A stretch of 64,000 nt of DNA from an uncultured Methylococcaceae bacterium (GTDB lineage Bacteria; Pseudomonadota; Gammaproteobacteria; Methylococcales; Methylococcaceae), in the NCBI GenBank assembly GCA_903934875.1, contig CAIZPP010000277.1, forward strand, positions 1 to 64,000, in the 5' to 3' direction. Numbering within the stretch: the first letter of the stretch is position 1; each line of letters begins with the position of its first letter. Below the pieces are notes generated by a model. That model saw nothing but the letters and a program-made list of their open reading frames with translations, did no database searches and was not told the DNA's origin. Positions 59,735 to 64,000 of the stretch are shown here, in pieces. The position numbers were made by a program, and so were the translations under genes.

Positions 59735-60358
59735 ATGAACAAAAAAATACTGATACCCCTAGTTTTTGCCATGGGTTTTGCCGCAGGCTCGGCGGATGCG
59801 GGCAGCATTTTATACGACAACGGGCCAATCAACGGGACTATTGATGCTTGGACCATAAATTCTGGTTACAGCGTGGCTAATTCATTTACCTTGTCAAACT
59901 CAGCAAGCATCAGCGGGGTTAATTTCGGTGATTGGGTTTATCCGGGAGACACACCGACCCAAGTGGAGTATTTAATCACCACCCAAGCCTTTGGAGGCAC
60001 TACGCTAATAGACCAGACGGCCACACTGACCTCCACGTATGTGAGTACGAATCCTTACGGCTTTGACCTCTACACCAGCGCGTTCACAATTCCCAGCCTT
60101 GCATTAAACGCTGGCACCTATTGGCTGCAATTCCAGCACGCAGCGACCTCGCAGGGCAACCCACTATACTGGGATTCTAATAATGGCCCATCGGTAGCCT
60201 ATGAAAATACCTTAGGGAATCTCAATGGGCAGGATGGAGGAAGCAGTTCAGAAGCCTTCCAAGTCACCGGCACCGCCACCCCCATCCCCGCTGCCATTTG
60301 GTTGGTGCTTTCTGGCTTGGCAAGCTTGGGCGTGTTCGTCAGACGGCGTGCGGGTTAA
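59735..60358 (+). CDS. PEP-CTERM-like (VPLPA-type) exported protein under riboswitch control
   Basis: 207 residues from ATG 59735 (MNKKILIPLVFAMGFAAGSADA signal peptide), with GGAG at 59722-59725. The mature part is a beta-rich domain (ILYDNGPINGTIDAWTI, SFTLSNSASISGVNFGDW) seen in many exosortase-system proteins. The C-terminus is a sorting signal: TPIPAAIWLVLSGLASLG followed by VRRR, a variant of the VPLPA-CTERM pattern. Such proteins are processed by an exosortase and linked to extracellular polysaccharide. No exosortase is in this window. Control by c-di-GMP fits a biofilm role. Confidence 0.85.
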   Translation: MNKKILIPLVFAMGFAAGSADAGSILYDNGPINGTIDAWTINSGYSVANSFTLSNSASISGVNFGDWVYPGDTPTQVEYLITTQAFGGTTLIDQTATLTSTYVSTNPYGFDLYTSAFTIPSLALNAGTYWLQFQHAATSQGNPLYWDSNNGPSVAYENTLGNLNGQDGGSSSEAFQVTGTATPIPAAIWLVLSGLASLGVFVRRRAG

Positions 60359-60377
60359 CCCGTTAGCCTTTAGTGCT

Positions 60378-60462
60378 GTAAGGCGGATACAGGGATGTGA
60401 TCCGCCGAATGCAGGCGACCGACCCATATCATTCGGCGGAACCGTCCCTGGTTCCGCCCTAC
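60378..60462. repeat. Inverted repeat between convergent genes
   Basis: GTAAGGCGGATACAGGGAT and the following CCGCCGAATG pair imperfectly with CATTCGGCGGAACC ... CCGCCCTAC, giving an 85-bp palindromic element of the common GGCGGAA type. It separates the converging 3' ends of the PEP-CTERM-like gene and proA and could end transcription from both sides. Confidence 0.65.
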
Positions 60463-60467
60463 GGTCA

Positions 60468-61730
60468 TTATGATCCTCTAACCTGCCCATCCCCCAGCAC
60501 GACGAATTTCTGCGTCGTCAGCCCTTCCAAACCGACTGGCCCGCGGGCATGGAGCTTGTCGGTGCTGATGCCTATCTCCGCGCCTAGGCCGTATTCAAAG
60601 CCGTCGGCAAAGCGGGTGGATGCGTTCACCATCACCGAACTGGAGTCCACTTCCCGCAGGAAGCGGCGGGCACGGGTGTAATCCTCGGTGACGATGGCTT
60701 CGGTATGCTGGGAACTGTGGCGGTGGATGTGTTCGAGGGCCTCGTCCAAACCGGCGACCACGCGGATGGACAGGATCGCCGCCAAGTATTCCGTGTCCCA
60801 ATCCGCCTCGGTTGCCGGTATAGCGCCGGGTAGCCGTTGCAAAGTCTTCGGGCAAGCGCGCAGTTCCACACCTTTTGCCGTTAATAAGCCTGCCAGTTCT
60901 GGCAGGATGGCATCGGCAATGCCTTCCGCCACCAGCAGGGTTTCCATAGCGTTGCAAACGCCATAGCGGTGGGTTTTGGCATTCATCGCAATGCGAATGG
61001 CCTTGTCATGGTCCGCCAAGTCGTCGATGTAGACATGGCAGATGCCGTCTAGGTGCTTGATGACAGGGATGCGCGACTCCGCCATAATGCGCTCGATCAA
61101 ACCCTTGCCGCCGCGCGGGACGATCACATCCACCTGTTTTTCCAGGCGCAACAGTTCACCCACCGCTGCCCGGTCTGTCGTTCCAATCAATTGCACCGCA
61201 TCTTCCGGCAAACCGGCCTCGGCCAGACCGGCCCGGACACAATCGGCGATGGCTTGATTGGAATGGATGGCCTCGGAGCCGCCGCGCAGAATGCAGGCAT
61301 TGCCCGATTTCAAGCACAGAGCCGCCGCGTCCGCTGTCACATTGGGGCGGGATTCGTAGATGATGCCGATGACACCCAAAGGAACCCGCATCCGTCCGAC
61401 TTGGATGCCGGAGGGGCGATAGGCCAAGCCAGTGATTTCACCCACCGGGTCGGGCAGGGCGGCCACCTCACGCAAGCCGGTGGCCATGGCCTTGACGCTT
61501 TTAGCCGAGAGCGCCAGCCGATCCAGCATCGCGGCATCCAGTCCCTTGGCCCGGCCCGCCTCCAAATCTTTAGCGTTTGCGCTGACCAGTGTGCGCTCCC
61601 CGGCTTCAAGCCGGTCGGCAATGTTCAACAGCGCCCGGTTCTTCGCCGCAGTCTCTGCCCGTCCAATCAAGCGCGAAGCGGCGCGGGCCTTCTCGCCGAT
61701 GGCGAGCACGTAGGTTTTCACATCTTGCAT
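60468..61730 (-). CDS. proA: Gamma-glutamyl phosphate reductase
   Basis: 420 residues, full length. Motifs: [44 protein letters not shown], the catalytic cysteine in [13 protein letters not shown] (Cys259), and the end [30 protein letters not shown]. It reduces gamma-glutamyl phosphate to the semialdehyde with NADPH in proline synthesis. proB is not adjacent. A MITE-like TACAGCGTTATCG lies just upstream at about 61744. Confidence 0.96.
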   Translation of the reverse strand: MQDVKTYVLAIGEKARAASRLIGRAETAAKNRALLNIADRLEAGERTLVSANAKDLEAGRAKGLDAAMLDRLALSAKSVKAMATGLREVAALPDPVGEITGLAYRPSGIQVGRMRVPLGVIGIIYESRPNVTADAAALCLKSGNACILRGGSEAIHSNQAIADCVRAGLAEAGLPEDAVQLIGTTDRAAVGELLRLEKQVDVIVPRGGKGLIERIMAESRIPVIKHLDGICHVYIDDLADHDKAIRIAMNAKTHRYGVCNAMETLLVAEGIADAILPELAGLLTAKGVELRACPKTLQRLPGAIPATEADWDTEYLAAILSIRVVAGLDEALEHIHRHSSQHTEAIVTEDYTRARRFLREVDSSSVMVNASTRFADGFEYGLGAEIGISTDKLHARGPVGLEGLTTQKFVVLGDGQVRGS

Positions 61731-61756
61731 GGGTGGTCCTATATACAGCGTTATCG

Positions 61757-64000
61757 TTAAAACGGAAGTTTGATGTCCGGCATCACTTGCTGCAGCAAAT
61801 CCCGAAACTGCTCTTGAATATGGGCCATTGCCTTGTCGTCATCAGCCTCGAAACGGAAGGTCAGGGCCGGCATGGTGTTGGAAGCCCGCACCACCCCCCA
61901 CCCATCAAGGAAGTCCACGCGCAGACCTTCAATATCGGTAATGCGCGCATCGGGAAAGTTGGCAAAAGCAGTTAGTTTTGCAAGAATCGCTGTGTTTTGC
62001 CCTTCATTCACCAGAACGCTCAATTCCTGGGTGTTGATGCTATCGGGCAGTTGAGCGAACATTTCGGTGCTCGTACCTGTGGTATTGGAGAGGATTTCTA
62101 TCATGCGTGCGCTGGCGTAAATCCCGTCGTCGAAGCCGTACCAACGCTCCTGGAAGAAGATGTGGCCGCTCATTTCCCCCGCCAGCATCGCTCCGGTTTC
62201 CTTGAGCTTGGTTATCATTGATGAATGGCCGGACCTCCCAATGATAGGCCGTCCGCCGTGTTTCACAATGTGGCTGGGCAAGTTGCGTGTGCATCTGACA
62301 TCGAAAATGATGTCGGAACCGGGTTCGCGGGAGAGCACATCGGCGGAGAAAACCATCAGTTGCCGGTCGGGCCAGATAATATTGCCACTGGAATCGACCA
62401 GCCCGAAACGGTCGCCGTCCCCATCATAGGCCACACCCAAGTCGGCTTGCGTTTGCAGCACTTTATGGATGAGTGCCTGCAAATTTTCCGGTTTTGCGGG
62501 GTCTGGAATATGGTTGGGGAAGTGGCCGTCCACTTCACAGAACATCTCTATAACTTCGCAGCCGATGGAGCGTATCAGCTTCGGAGCCACCACACTGGCA
62601 GAGCCATTGCCGCAGTCCATGACTATTTTTAACGGGCGCCCGAGTTGGGTATCTCCGACCACGCGTTCGATGTACTCGGGGAGTAGATTGTAATTATTAA
62701 TCATACCCTTGCCGGAAACAAAATTTCTTTCCTGTATCCGCAAGCGCAAATTTTGTATGTCCATGCTGGAAAGCGGGTTACCACCGAGGATGACTTTCAA
62801 TCCATTGTAATCTGAGGGATTGTGACCGCCGGTGACGATAGCGCCGGATTGGGCATTCAGCGTGTGAGTGGCAAAATACATCAAGGGGGTGGGTAGGAGA
62901 CCAATATTAATGACCGTGCGTCCACTTTCCATCAAGCCTTTGCATAGTGATTTGCATAACTCGGCACTGGAAAGCCGCCCGTCATGGGCTACTGCGATAA
63001 AGTTTTCCGAACGGCTGCTCATCTCTGCGCCAATGGCGAGTCCGAGGGCATAAAAAACATCACTATTGATAGTTTCGCCCAATACACCCCGGATATCGTT
63101 GGGGCGGAATATGCTGGGGGAAACCTCCACGGAAATCTCTGGTTTGTTGGGAAGAGCCGACCCTGCTTGGGTTTCCATGGACTTTTCCAAAGCCGCTCCT
63201 AATTTTGCGCTGGGTTGGCGCTCTGGTTTGGATCCCGGTACCTTAGCATTATCATCCCGCTGCATGCGCTTTAAGCGGGATATGTCGGAGGCAATGTGTT
63301 CAAACTCACTGGTCTTGAAATAAAATTCTCCCAGCGAATTGCCATTTAGCACATCGCCGGTCACTTTAACCAAACTTTTGCGGTCATGGCGTAAAACGGC
63401 ATACTGCAAGCGGATAATAAAAATACCGAGACCGCCGATTATTACCAGGGAAAACAGTAGGCTGGCGGCAAACCATTCGATGTTGAGCGGAACTTCAGGG
63501 CGTACCCAATAGCCGACTTTCCAATTAGTGCCTTTGACGCCTAGTTCTCCGTCCGGTGTTTTATTGTTACTTTTGCAGTCGGCTCCCCCCTGATAGATCA
63601 AGTCAATGTTTTCCTGGCGTAATGCAATCCCGCAAGCTCCCCGGAACACCAATGCCCCATTGAGTATTTTAACCGGCCAACTGGCATGTATCACCCCTCC
63701 GCCATGAGTCAGACGCTGCGCCATTGCAAGATGTGCGTCCGGAGAGTTGGGAAGATGGACCGCCGGCAGTATCTTTCCATTGGCGGCATTGCTGATCATA
63801 TGCAAGTCGGAAAACCCCATCTTCGGCGAGCGGGTTTCGTCTGGGATATTAAGATTCTCAGGCAACAGCCTTACCAGCCAAGCGCCCGCGACGGCGCGGG
63901 TGATGCGTTCTTCCTCTTGGCTGGTCATGCCGGGGTCGGCCTGGGCTATGACATCGGCAAGTTTGGAATCACCCGCTTGCGCAGTCATACTTTGGTTAAG
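61757..64000 (-). CDS. algC: Phosphomannomutase/phosphoglucomutase AlgC, long membrane-anchored form (5' end beyond the window)
   Basis: At least 743 residues; the frame stays open to the right edge, so the N-terminus is probably cut off. Residues ~1-165 (from ATG 63988) are a periplasmic-type domain, 172-193 a TM helix ([21 protein letters not shown]), then a linker and the four-domain mutase. Metal loop [10 protein letters not shown] and sugar-binding GEMSGHIFF are intact. The phosphoserine loop reads [12 protein letters not shown] where the family has TGSHNP: the serine is glycine (codon GGT, residue 388). If real, phosphoryl transfer should be impaired unless another residue is used. It would otherwise supply mannose-1-P/glucose-1-P for capsule and LPS. 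Confidence 0.88.
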   Translation of the reverse strand, partial: LNQSMTAQAGDSKLADVIAQADPGMTSQEEERITRAVAGAWLVRLLPENLNIPDETRSPKMGFSDLHMISNAANGKILPAVHLPNSPDAHLAMAQRLTHGGGVIHASWPVKILNGALVFRGACGIALRQENIDLIYQGGADCKSNNKTPDGELGVKGTNWKVGYWVRPEVPLNIEWFAASLLFSLVIIGGLGIFIIRLQYAVLRHDRKSLVKVTGDVLNGNSLGEFYFKTSEFEHIASDISRLKRMQRDDNAKVPGSKPERQPSAKLGAALEKSMETQAGSALPNKPEISVEVSPSIFRPNDIRGVLGETINSDVFYALGLAIGAEMSSRSENFIAVAHDGRLSSAELCKSLCKGLMESGRTVINIGLLPTPLMYFATHTLNAQSGAIVTGGHNPSDYNGLKVILGGNPLSSMDIQNLRLRIQERNFVSGKGMINNYNLLPEYIERVVGDTQLGRPLKIVMDCGNGSASVVAPKLIRSIGCEVIEMFCEVDGHFPNHIPDPAKPENLQALIHKVLQTQADLGVAYDGDGDRFGLVDSSGNIIWPDRQLMVFSADVLSREPGSDIIFDVRCTRNLPSHIVKHGGRPIIGRSGHSSMITKLKETGAMLAGEMSGHIFFQERWYGFDDGIYASARMIEILSNTTGTSTEMFAQLPDSINTQELSVLVNEGQNTAILAKLTAFANFPDARITDIEGLRVDFLDGWGVVRASNTMPALTFRFEADDDKAMAHIQEQFRDLLQQVMPDIKLPF

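Overview
The window is chromosomal DNA from a gammaproteobacterium, most likely an aerobic methanotroph of the Methylococcales type. The strongest pointers are a squalene monooxygenase next to an oxidosqualene cyclase with the sterol-type VSDCTAE motif (bacterial sterol synthesis as in Methylococcus), a full type II secretion system, an AlgC-type phosphomannomutase and a PEP-CTERM-like protein behind a c-di-GMP riboswitch. The genus cannot be fixed from the sequence alone. No tRNA, rRNA or CRISPR array was seen.

0-24 kb, capsule region. A minus-strand cluster (about 14.7 kb down to 0.75 kb) encodes an ABC-dependent capsule exporter (KpsE, KpsM and KpsT types), two recognisable glycosyltransferases and one unknown protein. 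It continues with a set matching the 6-deoxy-heptose capsule genes of Burkholderia pseudomallei: WcbI-like protein, NAD-dependent reductase, GDP-sugar 4,6-dehydratase and heptose-7-phosphate kinase. The sedoheptulose-7-phosphate isomerase that should follow is broken between two copies of the kinase 3' end. Past the scar lies an 806-residue protein joining a beta-propeller, a polysaccharide pyruvyltransferase domain and a C-terminal beta-rich domain. Divergently, on the plus strand, are a 2539-residue highly reducing PKS/FAS (WcbR/RkpA type) and an alpha-oxoamine synthase (WcbT/RkpG type), the pair that accompanies such capsules. A sulfotransferase remnant and a group II intron 3' end lie at the left edge.

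24-33 kb, secreted proteins. Three unrelated exported proteins (an alpha-barrel, putative glycoside-hydrolase-like protein; a clan-A-like glycoside hydrolase; a DUF3494 ice-binding protein) end in the same roughly 80-residue InlB-repeat module with a QPxWKRxxxSIIH-like tail. A fourth copy is a decayed stub. An Rpn-type nuclease, two small exported or anchored proteins and a PfkB sugar kinase follow.

33-54 kb, type II secretion operon. gspE-F-G-H-I-J-K-L-M-C/N-D run in order but are interrupted twice by defence-like cassettes: (i) between gspE and gspF, a broken toxin-antitoxin pair and an overlapping operon of AAA ATPase, PD-(D/E)XK nuclease and DUF2442; (ii) between gspG and gspH, an AAA ATPase with a DUF4276 TOPRIM-like partner that overlaps gspH. 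Upstream are a Ycf46-type AAA ATPase, a GH1 beta-glucosidase and SixA.

54-64 kb. A SnoaL-like protein, the sterol pair, a ParD antitoxin with a deleted ParE, a hairpin-rich stretch, the riboswitch-terminator-PEP-CTERM unit, proA and the 3' part of algC running off the right edge.

The region is dense in MITEs. Two families of about 120 bp share TACAGCGTTTT termini and probable TA target duplications; several copies abut start or stop codons. Two form a composite unit of about 460 bp present in inverted orientation at 33.3-33.8 and 41.8-42.3 kb. A third family has TGCGTAAC-type ends, one copy with a 7-bp target duplication.
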